NCBI GenBank assembly: GCA_002454505.1
Contig: DKJA01000197.1
Location: 53,359 to 117,358 of the forward strand
Direction: 5' to 3'
DNA: 64,000 bases
DNA from: Oxalobacteraceae bacterium UBA6704
Lineage (GTDB): Bacteria > Pseudomonadota > Gammaproteobacteria > Burkholderiales > Burkholderiaceae_D
Position numbers and translations under genes: made by a program. The stretch's first letter is position 1. The number at the start of each line of letters is the position of its first letter. This document shows positions 53,155 to 62,678 of this stretch, piece after piece. The notes under the pieces were generated by a model that did not search any database, was not told the DNA's origin, and was given only the letters and a program-made list of their open reading frames with translations.

Positions 53155-54573
53155 GTGAACAACGAACCGATCCCCTCGCGCCGCCTGCTCGGCACCCTCA
53201 TCGCCTGCCTGCTGTCCACCGCCGCCATCGCGCAGAATGCCCCGCCACCGCAGGAAAAAGGCCCGGCACCGAAAGACGCGATGCTGCACGCGCTGCAGGT
53301 GGACTACCCGAATCCGTACCGCGCCATGGAGGCGGCCGAAGTCAAGGCGGTGATGGACCGCGTGTTCGCCTACCTCGATGCCACCACGCCGGCCGAAGTG
53401 ATCCACAAATCCACCGGCGCGCCGATCGCAAAGCTGGACAAGGCCGATCCGGACGCCGTGCTCAAACCTGGCGACTTCCGGCTGACCAGCTACGAATGGG
53501 GCGTCACGTACGCTGGCATGCTGGCCGCCGGTGCCGCCACCGGCGACAGGCGCTATACCGACTACACCGTCAAGCGCCATCAGCTGCTGGCCGACCTGAC
53601 GCGCCTCTACCTGCCCGGCGTGAAAGCCGATCCGGCCGGCGCACATGCGCCGATCAAGAGCTTCCTGAACCCGCATGCACTGGACGATGCCGGCGCGCTA
53701 TGCATGAGCTTCCTGAAAGCGAAGCAGATGGGATCGAAGGTCGATTACAGCCAGCTGGTGGACATCTGCGGCACCTTCGTCGCGGACAAGGAATACCGGC
53801 TGAAGGACGGCACGCTGGCGCGCGGCGGCCCGGATGGCAAGGGCGGCATCAAGATGCGGCCCCTGCCGAACACACTGTGGCTGGACGACATGTTCATGGG
53901 CGTGCCGACGCTTGCCTTGCTGGGCAAGGAAAAGAACAACGCCAAGTATTACGACGACGCCGTCAAGCAGGTGGTGCAGTTCTCGCAGCGGATGTTCAAC
54001 CCGCAGCTGGGCATCTATATGCACGGCTACGTGGAAGGCATGCGCGATCATCCGGAACTGCACTGGGCGCGCGCCAATGGCTGGGCCATCATGGCGATGA
54101 TCGAAGTGCTGGAAGTGCTGCCGAAAACGCACAAGGGTTATAAAGCGGTGGAAGACCAGCTGCGTGCCCATGCCCGCGGCCTGGCGAAATACCAGCACAA
54201 GGACGGCCTGTGGCACCAGCTGATCGATCGTAACGACTCCTACCTGGAGACGTCGGCCACGGCGATCTATGCCTACTCCATCGCGCGCGCCGTCAACCGC
54301 GGCTACCTGGACAAGGAGATGTACGGCCCGATGGCCAACCTGGCGTGGAACGCGGTGGCCGGCAAGGTCAACGCGAAGGGCGAGATCGACGGCATCTGCG
54401 TCGGCACCGGCATGGCCTTCGATCCGGCGTTCTATTACTACCGGCCGACCAGCACGCGTGCCGCGCACGGTTACGGCCCGCTGCTGCTGGCGGGTGCCGA
54501 GATCATCGCCATGAATAAAAAATTCAAATTCGGGCCGAACGACAGCGGCTTCATGTACCAGGGCCCGCGCTGA
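53155..54573 (+). CDS. GH105-like unsaturated rhamnogalacturonyl hydrolase
   Basis: A 472-residue secreted (alpha/alpha)6-barrel protein. Signal peptide, SYEWGVTYAGMLAAG, the active-site Asp pair in LPNTLWLDDMFMGVPTLALLG, HWARANGWAIMAMIEVL, DGLWHQLIDRNDSYLETSATAIYAYSIA. It removes unsaturated galacturonate from the non-reducing end of lyase products. GTG start with GGAGA about 11 bases upstream. The PL11 gene follows after 20 bp. Confidence 0.85.
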   Translation: MNNEPIPSRRLLGTLIACLLSTAAIAQNAPPPQEKGPAPKDAMLHALQVDYPNPYRAMEAAEVKAVMDRVFAYLDATTPAEVIHKSTGAPIAKLDKADPDAVLKPGDFRLTSYEWGVTYAGMLAAGAATGDRRYTDYTVKRHQLLADLTRLYLPGVKADPAGAHAPIKSFLNPHALDDAGALCMSFLKAKQMGSKVDYSQLVDICGTFVADKEYRLKDGTLARGGPDGKGGIKMRPLPNTLWLDDMFMGVPTLALLGKEKNNAKYYDDAVKQVVQFSQRMFNPQLGIYMHGYVEGMRDHPELHWARANGWAIMAMIEVLEVLPKTHKGYKAVEDQLRAHARGLAKYQHKDGLWHQLIDRNDSYLETSATAIYAYSIARAVNRGYLDKEMYGPMANLAWNAVAGKVNAKGEIDGICVGTGMAFDPAFYYYRPTSTRAAHGYGPLLLAGAEIIAMNKKFKFGPNDSGFMYQGPR

Positions 54574-54593
54574 AGCGGGTTCGGGAGACGGCA

Positions 54594-56504
54594 ATGACGA
54601 TGAAAAAAACCCGCTGTGCGGCCGCCGTGGCCATCGCGTTGCTGGCCAGCGCCTGCAGCACCACGCAGCCTGGGGCGCCAGCGATGCGGATGGAGAAGCT
54701 GGATCGTGGCGCGGTGGCCGTCCGCGGCAACGACGGTGTGCTGGTCAGCTGGCGCGCGCTGATGACGGATGCGCCCGGGCTGGCGTTCGACGTCTATCGC
54801 GATGGCCGCAAGCTCAATGCCGAGCCGGTCACCGCGTCCAGCAATTATCTCGACACATCCGCCGGCAGCGGCAACTACGAAGTCCGTGAAACGGCGGGCG
54901 GCGCAGCCAGCAAGGCGCTGTTCATCGACGGCCACCTCACGCTGCCGCTGCAGCGGCCCGCCGGCGGCAAAACGGCCTACGGCAAGGAATACACATACAC
55001 GGCCAACGACGCGTCGGTGGGCGACCTGGATGGCGACGGCCAGTACGAGATCGTGCTGAAGTGGGAACCCACCGAGTCGCAGGACAACTGCTGCACCGGC
55101 CACACGGGCATCGTGCTGCTCGATGCGTATAAACTGGATGGCACCCTGCTGTGGCGCATCAGCCTGGGTCCGAACATCCGCGCCGGCGCCCACTACACGC
55201 AGTTCCAGGTGGCCGACTACGATGGCGACGGCAAGGCGGAGCTGATCGTCAAGACAGCGGACGGCACGCGCGATGCGGCCGGCAAGGTGATCGGCGATGC
55301 CAATGCCAACTGGGTAACGGGCAGTGGCGAGATCGAGCAGACCGACCGCACGGGCGCACGCCGCACCGACGACGGCAAGCTGATGGCGGGCCTCACAGGC
55401 CGCATCCTGCAAGGGCCCGAATACCTGAGCGTGTTCGATGGCGCCACCGGACGCGTCGTCGATACGATCCCCTACCCTTCGCGGCGCGGTGCCGATGGCG
55501 ACAATCCGTCGCAGGAAGAACTGAAGCAGCGCTGGGGCGACGCCTACGCGAACCGGTCGGACCGTTTCCTCGCCGGCACCGCCTGGCTCGACGGCCGGCA
55601 CCCCAGCGCGATCTTCGCCCGCGGTTACTACGCACGGACGACGATCGCCGCCATTGATTTCAGTAGCGGCAAACTGGTGCAGCGCTGGTACTTCGATTCG
55701 GAGGCGCCCGGGGTACCGAAAGGTTATTCGGGCCAGGGTAACCACCAGCTGAGCATCGCGGATGTCGATGGCGACGGCCGGCACGAAATCGTCTATGGCG
55801 CGATGGCGCTGGACGACGACGGCAAGCCGCTGTGGACGACGGGCATGGGCCACGGCGACACGATGCACGTCGGCGACTTCGATCCGGCCCGCCCTGGCCT
55901 GGAAAAATTCGGCGTGCACGAGAACATGGCGATGTCGAAGAACGTCGGCGCCGCCATGCTCGACGCGCGCACTGGCGAAGTACTGTGGACCACGCCGGCC
56001 GACAAGGACACGGGCCGCGGCGTCGTCGGCGACATCGATCCGCGCTACCCGGGTGCGGAAGCCTGGTCGTCCGCATCGCCGAACCTGTACGACGCGCGCG
56101 GCAACGTGATCGCACCGAAGCACCCGCAGCAGGTGAACTTCATGGTGTGGTGGGACGGCGACCTGCTGCGCGAACTGCTCGACCGGAACAAGGTGTTCAA
56201 GTGGGACTGGCAGCACAACGAAGTGACCGTGCTGCTGCAGGGCCTGGACGCCGTGTCGAACAACGGCACAAAGGCCACGCCGGCACTGACGGCGGACCTG
56301 TTTGGCGACTGGCGCGAGGAAATCGTCTGGCGCAACACGGACAGCAGCGCGCTGCACATCTATTCCACGCCGATCCCGACGACGCACAGGATCACCACGC
56401 TGATGCAGGATCCGCAGTATCGCGCCGCGATCGCGTGGCAGAACACGGCTTACAACCAGCCGCCGTGGCCCTCGTTCTTTATCGGCGAGGGGATGGCGAA
56501 GTAG
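54594..56504 (+). CDS. Rhamnogalacturonan lyase, PL11 family
   Basis: A 636-residue lipoprotein (lipobox LLASAC). An eight-bladed propeller core bears Asp-rich calcium loops DLDGDGQYE, DYDGDGKAE and DVDGDGRHE, plus FLAGTAWLDGRHPS, GHGDTMHVGDFDP and VNFMVWWDGDLLRELLD, all typical of PL11 (YesW/YesX). It cleaves the rhamnose-galacturonate bond of RG-I by beta-elimination. Its last 26 bp overlap the convergent CE12 gene. Confidence 0.9.
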   Translation: MTMKKTRCAAAVAIALLASACSTTQPGAPAMRMEKLDRGAVAVRGNDGVLVSWRALMTDAPGLAFDVYRDGRKLNAEPVTASSNYLDTSAGSGNYEVRETAGGAASKALFIDGHLTLPLQRPAGGKTAYGKEYTYTANDASVGDLDGDGQYEIVLKWEPTESQDNCCTGHTGIVLLDAYKLDGTLLWRISLGPNIRAGAHYTQFQVADYDGDGKAELIVKTADGTRDAAGKVIGDANANWVTGSGEIEQTDRTGARRTDDGKLMAGLTGRILQGPEYLSVFDGATGRVVDTIPYPSRRGADGDNPSQEELKQRWGDAYANRSDRFLAGTAWLDGRHPSAIFARGYYARTTIAAIDFSSGKLVQRWYFDSEAPGVPKGYSGQGNHQLSIADVDGDGRHEIVYGAMALDDDGKPLWTTGMGHGDTMHVGDFDPARPGLEKFGVHENMAMSKNVGAAMLDARTGEVLWTTPADKDTGRGVVGDIDPRYPGAEAWSSASPNLYDARGNVIAPKHPQQVNFMVWWDGDLLRELLDRNKVFKWDWQHNEVTVLLQGLDAVSNNGTKATPALTADLFGDWREEIVWRNTDSSALHIYSTPIPTTHRITTLMQDPQYRAAIAWQNTAYNQPPWPSFFIGEGMAK

Positions 56505-58002
56505 CCTGTCGCAGTCGATATACCGCGAAATCGGCAATCTCCTGCCGCGAATGCGTCGTCCGCAGCCCGAACCAGCCGCGCGTCAGCGGCGCGGGATCGC
56601 GATACCGGAACAGCTCCCGCCCGTCGACCGTCAGCCGTGTGCAGCCCTTGTACACATCGATGGCGATCGCATACTCGCGGTTCGGCACCAGCAGGTCGCC
56701 CGGCGCGTTAAGGTCCGCGAGCAGCGCGCGTTCGCCGCCATCGTATCTGCGCAGCCGCGTCGTCGTGTTCGCATTGCCGCCGATGCCCGCGTAATACAGC
56801 CGCAGCCCGTCGTAGCTGGCGAACGTGCCGTCGCGCGTGAACAGGTCGGCGTTGCGCGGATCGGTCGCCATCCAGAACTGGTTCATGTCCGACAGCCGGT
56901 CGTTCGGGCCGTCCGCCACGACCACCTTGCGGCGATACGTTATCGATACGTCGCCTTCCAGCTGCGGCCGGAACCACACGGTGGCATCGCCGGCCATGTC
57001 CATCACCAGCCTGCCGTCGCGCGTGGAGACTTTCGTGGCCGGCGCCGGCTTGTGTTCGGCCACCCAGTGCGCCGTGTCGGCAAAGGCATCCTGATGCAGT
57101 AGCTCGCCGCGCGTGCCCCAGTCCGTGCAGGGCTGCGCGGTCAGTGCGCCGGTGAGCGCCTGGATGCCCAGCGCCTTGATGCCGCCGACAACCAACTGCG
57201 CATTCAGCTCCGCACCGGCCATATTCGTGTGCGTGTGCTCGTCCGGCGTCACCTGCGGGAACAGTTGCATCACCGCGTCGCGGCCCAACTCGTCGTAGCG
57301 GCGCGCCGCGAGTTCGTTCAGGTCGATGAAGCCGGCGTGCCCTTGCAGCGCCGCCTCCTTTGCCCAGGCACCGTAGTCGCCGTTGGCCCGGATGGTCTTG
57401 CCGTTGTCATCCCACCGCTTGCGGGGGATCGGCGAACAGACGATCGCCGTGGCGCCCCTCGCCTGGATCTCCGCAATGAACTTGCGCAGGTACCAGCCGT
57501 AGCTGTGCACCGTCTCGCGCTGCTTCGTGATCAGGTTGTCGATGTCTTCGCTCTCGTCGCCATTGCCGCGAATGGTGCCGCGCGCGCGGCTCGTGTCGTT
57601 CAGCGGCCCCGCATCGTTGTGTCCGAACTGCATGAGGACGACGTCGCCCGGCTTGACCAGCGCCAGCGTGCGCTGCCAGTGACCGCTGGTCAGATAGGTG
57701 CGGCTGGACAGGCCGCCGACGGCGCGATTGACCACGTTGATCTTTGCGCTGTCGAAGTACTGCGCGAGCGGATTCCCCCAGCCCCACTGCCCTGCCGCGC
57801 CGAGGCCCTGACCGTCGTCATGACCGTTGCGCACCGTGGAGTCGCCAATCAGGATCAGCGACGGCAGCGCGGGATTCGCCGGATCGGGCAAAGTCACCTG
57901 CGCACGCGCGGGATCGGTGTTCGCCGCCGGTGGCGGCGTCTGCGCCATGGCAGCACCCATGAAGAGAAGGCAAAGGGCCAGCGCCCGCAGGTATCGGTTC
58001 AT
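56479..58002 (-). CDS. CE12 rhamnogalacturonan acetylesterase with C-terminal DUF6250-like domain
   Basis: A 507-residue secreted protein. The SGNH domain comes first: GDSTVRNGHDD near residue 53, NRAVGGLSSRTY, MQFGHNDAG and Asp-His in TPDEHTHTNMAG. From about residue 300 a second beta-rich domain (FRPQLEGDVSITYRRKVV, NQFWMATDPRNADLF, YYAGIGGNANTTTRLRR, RGWFGLRTTHSRQEIADFAVYRL) matches DUF6250, a lectin-like module. Divergent from the PL22-like gene (60-bp gap). Confidence 0.85.
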   Translation of the reverse strand: MNRYLRALALCLLFMGAAMAQTPPPAANTDPARAQVTLPDPANPALPSLILIGDSTVRNGHDDGQGLGAAGQWGWGNPLAQYFDSAKINVVNRAVGGLSSRTYLTSGHWQRTLALVKPGDVVLMQFGHNDAGPLNDTSRARGTIRGNGDESEDIDNLITKQRETVHSYGWYLRKFIAEIQARGATAIVCSPIPRKRWDDNGKTIRANGDYGAWAKEAALQGHAGFIDLNELAARRYDELGRDAVMQLFPQVTPDEHTHTNMAGAELNAQLVVGGIKALGIQALTGALTAQPCTDWGTRGELLHQDAFADTAHWVAEHKPAPATKVSTRDGRLVMDMAGDATVWFRPQLEGDVSITYRRKVVVADGPNDRLSDMNQFWMATDPRNADLFTRDGTFASYDGLRLYYAGIGGNANTTTRLRRYDGGERALLADLNAPGDLLVPNREYAIAIDVYKGCTRLTVDGRELFRYRDPAPLTRGWFGLRTTHSRQEIADFAVYRLRQATSPSPRR

Positions 58003-58062
58003 CGACGCATTCTATGCCCGTGCTTTTTGCCCGCCGCGGCCGGCCGGCAAAGAATCAGGAAC

Positions 58063-59469
58063 ATGAGCAAACCGCTGCCGGCAATGCGCGCACAATCGCG
58101 ATTCCTCCACCTCATGTGCACGCCGATGACATCGCTCGTCCTGCTGCGCGCCGCCGTCTGTGCGGCGCTGCTCCTGTCCACCGCCGCCCATGCGGGCATC
58201 GGCCAGCGCTTCCCGTCCGAGCGCAAGGTCGTCAAGGACCCCGTCACCGGCGTGGACCTGACCTTCCTCACCAGCGGCCCGCAGGGCGACTCGAAGATCT
58301 ATCCCACGCATCCGCAATGGACGTCGGACGGCCAGTGGGTCGTGTTCCGCTCCAATCGCGTGAAAGGCGAAGCGATGGCGGTCAACGAAGCCACCGGCGC
58401 CATCGTGCAGGTGACGGAAGGCGGCTACGTGGGCATGCTGAACCTGGCGCGCAAATCGATGAAGCTGTACTTCATGCGTCCCACGGCAGAGAAAGGCGTG
58501 CTGCAGATCGTCGAGGCGGACCTTGCCGCGATCTTCGCCGATAGCGGCGCCGGCAGGATGAAGCCGGCCGCCAGCTACCAGCGCATCGCCGGTACCACGC
58601 CGGCCGCGCTGGGTGCCGGCGGCGACATGGCGCTGGATGCGGACGAGGAATGGGCTTATTTCCGCGTCGGCAAAGAGGAAGCGGCGAAGCACCTGGCGCC
58701 CGGCGTCAAGGTCGAAGCAAACTACGGCCCCCGCAAGATGGGCGCGGGCCCGAACGGCATCGCCCGCATGAATATCAAAACGGGCGAGATCCGCCACGTG
58801 GTGTCGGTCGGCTTCCAGATCGGCCACATCCAGGCCAATCTTTACAAGCCGGGCGAGATCGTGTTCTGCTGGGAGACGGGCGGCAAGTCGCCGCAGCGCA
58901 CGTGGACGGTGCTAGCGGACGGCAGTGGCCTGCGTCCGCTGTATCCGGAAGCGTCGTACGAATGGGTGACGCACGAAGCGGTGATCACGCCGGACGAAGT
59001 GGCGATGGCGATCATGGGCCATCGCGCCATCGAAGGCGGCGCGGCCAGCGTCGATGCGCCGGCCACCGGCGTGCAGGGCGCGAATCCGGGCCAGGATGCG
59101 GAATGGGGCAAGGCCGGCACGCGCGAGAAACCGTCCGGCATGGCCATCGTCAACCTGCGCACGCGCGAGATGACGATAGCGGGGCAGACGCCATCGGGCA
59201 GCGGCCTGTGGCACGTGCACGGCTCGCCCGACGGCCGCTTCGCCGTCGGCGACGACTTCTCCCGCAACCTGTGGCTGATCGACCGCAAGACCCGCGAGAT
59301 GCGGATGTTGACAACGGGGCACAAGACCACGGCGGCCGATCATCCGCACCCGACGTTCGGTGCCGACGGCACGAAGATCGAGATCCAGTCGGCCATGCTG
59401 TCGGCCGATGGCAAGGCGATGAATATCGTGGTGGTGCCGGTGCCGGAGGATTGGTTACGGCGAAAGTAG
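58063..59469 (+). CDS. Oligogalacturonate lyase-like protein (PL22)
   Basis: A 468-residue secreted protein. After the signal peptide (LLRAAVCAALLLSTAAHAG) a seven-bladed propeller with catalytic/metal-ligand His segments QIGHIQANLY, SYEWVTHEAVI, LWHVHGSPDGRF and DHPHPTFGADG follows, as in oligogalacturonide lyases. Acts on short galacturonate oligomers. ATG at 58063 has AGGA just upstream; ATGs at 58114 and 58126 are alternatives with a shorter signal peptide. Confidence 0.8.
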   Translation: MSKPLPAMRAQSRFLHLMCTPMTSLVLLRAAVCAALLLSTAAHAGIGQRFPSERKVVKDPVTGVDLTFLTSGPQGDSKIYPTHPQWTSDGQWVVFRSNRVKGEAMAVNEATGAIVQVTEGGYVGMLNLARKSMKLYFMRPTAEKGVLQIVEADLAAIFADSGAGRMKPAASYQRIAGTTPAALGAGGDMALDADEEWAYFRVGKEEAAKHLAPGVKVEANYGPRKMGAGPNGIARMNIKTGEIRHVVSVGFQIGHIQANLYKPGEIVFCWETGGKSPQRTWTVLADGSGLRPLYPEASYEWVTHEAVITPDEVAMAIMGHRAIEGGAASVDAPATGVQGANPGQDAEWGKAGTREKPSGMAIVNLRTREMTIAGQTPSGSGLWHVHGSPDGRFAVGDDFSRNLWLIDRKTREMRMLTTGHKTTAADHPHPTFGADGTKIEIQSAMLSADGKAMNIVVVPVPEDWLRRK

Positions 59470-59470
59470 T

Positions 59471-59499
59471 GGGGACTGTCCCCAACGGGGCCTGTCCCC
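59471..59499. repeat. GGGGACTGTCCCC and GGGGCCTGTCCCC palindromes
   Basis: Cores at 59471-59483 and 59487-59499 followed by GGGGTTG. Starts 2 bp after the PL22-like gene. Nearly the same composite as at 52948. Confidence 0.75.
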
Positions 59500-59577
59500 G
59501 GGGTTGTATTTCTTGCCGGCGCTCCGTTAAATTCAAAAGCAACCCCAGGACAGCCGGATCGCCGTACCGCCCTTGCA

Positions 59578-59589
59578 GGGACAGTCCCC
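59578..59589. repeat. GGGACAGTCCCC palindrome
   Basis: Single core five bases beyond the 3' end of the DUF1080 gene, in the convergent gap with the PL22-like gene. Confidence 0.6.
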
Positions 59590-59593
59590 ATCC

Positions 59594-60220
59594 TCACAAT
59601 TTTTCAAGCCGCACATTCCGCAACTGATACGGCGCACCCTCCAGCTGGAACCCGACCCGCCCTTCTGAAGGTTTGACTTGCGACACCCGATTCTGCACCA
59701 CGCCATTGACCGTCACCTCCACGCTGCCATCGCGGCAGACGATGTCGGCGCCGTTCCACTCGCCCGCGGCCAGCTCGCTGTCCGGCGCCGTATGCGCCTT
59801 GATGACGGGCTGCGCGCCTGGTGCGGAGGTCACCGGTTCGGCAAACGTGGCGCCGGCCATCGGCAGCAGGTCGCCGGCGGCGCCGCGCTTCGTCTGCACC
59901 TGCAGGCTGTATGGCCACACGCGGTCCATCGCGCCATCGCTCACGTGCAGCAGCACGCCGCCGTTGCCCGGCTTGCCCGTCCAGCGCCACTCGACATGCA
60001 GGCGGTAGTTGCGGTAACTTGCCTGCGTGGCGAGAAAGCCGGATGGCTTGCCGGTCGACTCGATCACGCCATCGGGCAGCACCTTGAACACGTCCGCGAT
60101 GACTGCCGCGGGATCGGTACGCAATTCCCAGCCCGCGAAGTCGCGGCCATTGAACATCGGATCGGCCTGCGCCGCAACGCTGACCAGCAGCACCGCCGCC
60201 GACATCATTTTCCTGATCAT
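59594..60220 (-). CDS. DUF1080 (3-keto-disaccharide hydrolase domain) protein
   Basis: A 208-residue secreted protein with signal peptide (AAVLLVSVAAQA) and one concanavalin-like jelly roll: MFNGRDFAGWELR, NYRLHVEWRWTGKPGNGGVLLHVSD, EWNGADIVCRDGSVEVTVNG, GRVGFQLEGAPYQLRNVRLEKL. The domain occurs in 3-keto-glycoside hydrolases and carbohydrate-binding proteins. AAGGAG precedes the ATG. Its start is 18 bp from the divergent hydrolase start. Confidence 0.82.
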   Translation of the reverse strand: MIRKMMSAAVLLVSVAAQADPMFNGRDFAGWELRTDPAAVIADVFKVLPDGVIESTGKPSGFLATQASYRNYRLHVEWRWTGKPGNGGVLLHVSDGAMDRVWPYSLQVQTKRGAAGDLLPMAGATFAEPVTSAPGAQPVIKAHTAPDSELAAGEWNGADIVCRDGSVEVTVNGVVQNRVSQVKPSEGRVGFQLEGAPYQLRNVRLEKL

Positions 60221-60238
60221 CCGCTACACTCCTTCATC

Positions 60239-61165
60239 ATGAAAAAACTCGCCACTACCCTGCTCTTCGCCATGTCCTTCGCCAACATCTCCTGCTCCGC
60301 TTTCGCCGCCCCCACCGTACTGCCCTTGTGGCCAGAAGGCGTGCCGGGCAAGAAGGACATCGGCCCGCAAAAGGATTACGACGGCTATATCCAGAACACA
60401 TCCGAACCCACGCTGACGCTGGTCGGTCCCGCCGTGGACCGGCCGAACGGCACCGCCGTCATCGTCGCGCCGGGCGGCGGCTACGTGCGCCAGGCCGTGG
60501 CCCGCGAGGGCAGCCAGTATGCCACCTGGCTCAGCACCTTGGGCGTCACGACGTTCGTGCTGAACTACCGCATGCAGGAATTCGGCCACCCGGCGCCGCT
60601 GCAGGACGTACTGCGCGCGGTGCGGCTGCTGCGTTCCCGCGCGGCGGAATTCGGCATCGACCCGAACCGCATCGGCGTGATGGGCAGCTCGGCCGGCGGC
60701 CACCTGGCGGCCAGCGCCGGCACGCTGTTCGACAATCCGGCGGGCCGCACCGGCAATGCGCTGGACAAGGTCAGCGCCCGCCCCGACTTCCTCGTGCTGA
60801 TGTATCCCGTGATCGCGATGGACGGCCCGGCCGCGCACCAGGGTTCGCGCAAGGCGCTGCTGGGCGCCACGCCATCGCCGGCACTGGTGCAGCTGATGTC
60901 CGTCGACAAGCAGGTCACCGCGAACACGCCGCCCACGCTGCTGATCCACACGCAGGCCGACCAGTCGGTGCCGGTCGAGAACAGCATCCTGTTCTACCAG
61001 GCGCTCACCAAAGCGAAGGTGCCCGCCGAGATGTACCTGTTCGAACAGGGCGGTCACGGCATGGGCATGCGCGACGGGCTCGCCAACGCATCGCAATGGC
61101 CGCGGCGCGCCGAGGAATGGCTGCGCGCGCGGGGCCTGCTGGAAACCCGTCAGCCGGCGAAGTAG
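60239..61165 (+). CDS. Secreted alpha/beta hydrolase, acetylesterase-like
   Basis: A 308-residue protein with a signal peptide. Oxyanion segment VIVAPGGGYVRQAVAREG, nucleophile Ser in GVMGSSAGGHLAAS, Asp in HTQADQSVPVE and His in EQGGHGMGMRDG. Typical of xylan/pectin acetylesterases of the Axe/BD-FAE type. The ATG has no Shine-Dalgarno and lies 18 bp from the divergent start. Its 3' end overlaps rhaM by 16 bp. Confidence 0.82.
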   Translation: MKKLATTLLFAMSFANISCSAFAAPTVLPLWPEGVPGKKDIGPQKDYDGYIQNTSEPTLTLVGPAVDRPNGTAVIVAPGGGYVRQAVAREGSQYATWLSTLGVTTFVLNYRMQEFGHPAPLQDVLRAVRLLRSRAAEFGIDPNRIGVMGSSAGGHLAASAGTLFDNPAGRTGNALDKVSARPDFLVLMYPVIAMDGPAAHQGSRKALLGATPSPALVQLMSVDKQVTANTPPTLLIHTQADQSVPVENSILFYQALTKAKVPAEMYLFEQGGHGMGMRDGLANASQWPRRAEEWLRARGLLETRQPAK

Positions 61166-61467
61166 AACATCGGCTTCAGCGGCCATTCGCGGGGACGGTT
61201 GCCCGGCTCCACTTCCATGATGTCTGCCATATGGTCCCACCACCGCTTCATCACGGGCTGCTGCGGCAGCTCGGCGATGGGATAGCCGTCCTTCAGCTTC
61301 AGCACCGCGAACAGCGTCAGCGTCTCTTCATCGAGGAAGATCGAATAGTCGTGGATGCCGGCGCCGCGCAGCGCCTCCGCCAGGTCCGGCCACAGCTCGT
61401 CATGGCGGCGTTTGTATTCCTCCGCCATGCCGGGCTTCAGCTTCATTTTAAAACCCTTGCTGGTCAT
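61150..61467 (-). CDS. rhaM: L-rhamnose mutarotase
   Basis: A 105-residue ferredoxin-like-fold enzyme interconverting alpha- and beta-L-rhamnose: FKMKLKPGMAEEYKRRHDELWPDL with the catalytic His, IHDYSIFLDEETLTLFAVLK and MADIMEVEPGNRP. CAGGAA precedes the ATG. Overlaps the GH105 stop (ATGA), so it is the last gene of the GH106-GH105-rhaM operon. Confidence 0.92.
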   Translation of the reverse strand: MTSKGFKMKLKPGMAEEYKRRHDELWPDLAEALRGAGIHDYSIFLDEETLTLFAVLKLKDGYPIAELPQQPVMKRWWDHMADIMEVEPGNRPREWPLKPMFYFAG

Positions 61468-62669
61468 TTCCTGGCCATCTTCTTCAGTTCGGCCGCGGCA
61501 AACAGGAAGCCACCCACGCCGTAGTTGTAGCTGGACGATGGCCGGTAATGGGCCGGCTCGGCGCCCGTCTGCTGGATGCCGCCCAGCCGGCCGTCTTCAT
61601 ACACGTGTGTCAGCAGTGCCTTCCATGCCTTCTCGATCACCGGACGATACTCCTTCTCGTCCAGATGGCCATTGTTGACGCCATACGCCATGCCGTACAC
61701 GATCAGCGCGGCGCCCGAGGTTTCGGCCAGCGGCCACGTTTGCGGATCCAGCAGGCCCGCATGCCATTCGCCGTTCGCATCCTGGATCGCCGCCAGCTTC
61801 GCCGACATCTGCTGCAACTGCTCCACATAGAAAGGCAGGTGCGGATCGTCCTTCGGCAGCACTTCCATCAGCCGCGCCAGGCCACCCATCACCCAGCCCT
61901 CGCCGCGCGACCAGAAGATTTTTTTACCATTCGGCTCACGCTTGTCGAGATAGCTGACGTCGCGCGCATACAGGTGTTCTTCCTTGTCGTACAGCAGATC
62001 GTAGGTCTTCTTCCACTGTTCGTGCACGTAGTCCAGGTATTTCTGCTCGCCCGTGGCGATCGCCATCTTGCCCCACACGGGCGGCGCCATGAACAGCGCA
62101 TCGCACCACCACCACGGCAGCCGGTCGTCGCCGGGACGCAGCGTCTTCAACGGCAGCAGGTTGTCCAGCCGGTTGCGCAGCGTGGCGATCTTCTCCGGTT
62201 TGCGGTCCTGCAGGTACAGCTCCAGGTAGGTCTGGCCGATGCTGATGTCGTCCGCATTCGGATAAGGCGCGCCCGCGCCACCGCGCAGCGTCCAGTCGAA
62301 GCCCTTGCCCAGCTTCTCCATCGCATCGCGGTACTTGGCATCGCCGGTTGCCTCGGACGTGGCCATGAAGCCGGCATACAGCACGGCGGCCGTCCAGATC
62401 TGGTCCGTGTATTCCATCGTGCGGCGCAGCTGCCAGTCGGCGACCTTGCGCAAGGCCTTGTCGATGTCCTTTTCGGTCAGCGCCGGCGACAGGTCCTTTG
62501 CCACCGCGCCCGGATCGTCCGGCGCATCGCCGAAGCGGCGCTGGATGTCCTTGTCGATGATGGCCTGCATGGCGGGCGTCGGCGTCGGATAGCTGCCGGC
62601 CTGCGCAAAGGCCGATGCCGCACAGGCAGCCATGACAAGCGCTGCGATGAGCTTCATTGGTGGGGTCAT
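61464..62669 (-). CDS. GH105 unsaturated rhamnogalacturonyl hydrolase (YteR/RhiN-like)
   Basis: A 401-residue secreted (alpha/alpha)6-barrel enzyme. TMEYTDQIWTAAVLYAGFMA-like segment, the catalytic Asp in LPWWWCDALFMAPPVWGKMA, IFWSRGEGWVMGGLARLMEVLP and WPLAETSGAALIVYGMAYG. It clips unsaturated galacturonate from rhamnogalacturonan disaccharides. ATG at 62669 with AAGGAG is chosen over ATG at 62657. It differs in its active-site segment from the GH105 at 53155, suggesting a different chain-length preference. Confidence 0.9.
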   Translation of the reverse strand: MTPPMKLIAALVMAACAASAFAQAGSYPTPTPAMQAIIDKDIQRRFGDAPDDPGAVAKDLSPALTEKDIDKALRKVADWQLRRTMEYTDQIWTAAVLYAGFMATSEATGDAKYRDAMEKLGKGFDWTLRGGAGAPYPNADDISIGQTYLELYLQDRKPEKIATLRNRLDNLLPLKTLRPGDDRLPWWWCDALFMAPPVWGKMAIATGEQKYLDYVHEQWKKTYDLLYDKEEHLYARDVSYLDKREPNGKKIFWSRGEGWVMGGLARLMEVLPKDDPHLPFYVEQLQQMSAKLAAIQDANGEWHAGLLDPQTWPLAETSGAALIVYGMAYGVNNGHLDEKEYRPVIEKAWKALLTHVYEDGRLGGIQQTGAEPAHYRPSSSYNYGVGGFLFAAAELKKMARK

Positions 62670-62678
62670 GCTGTCTCC

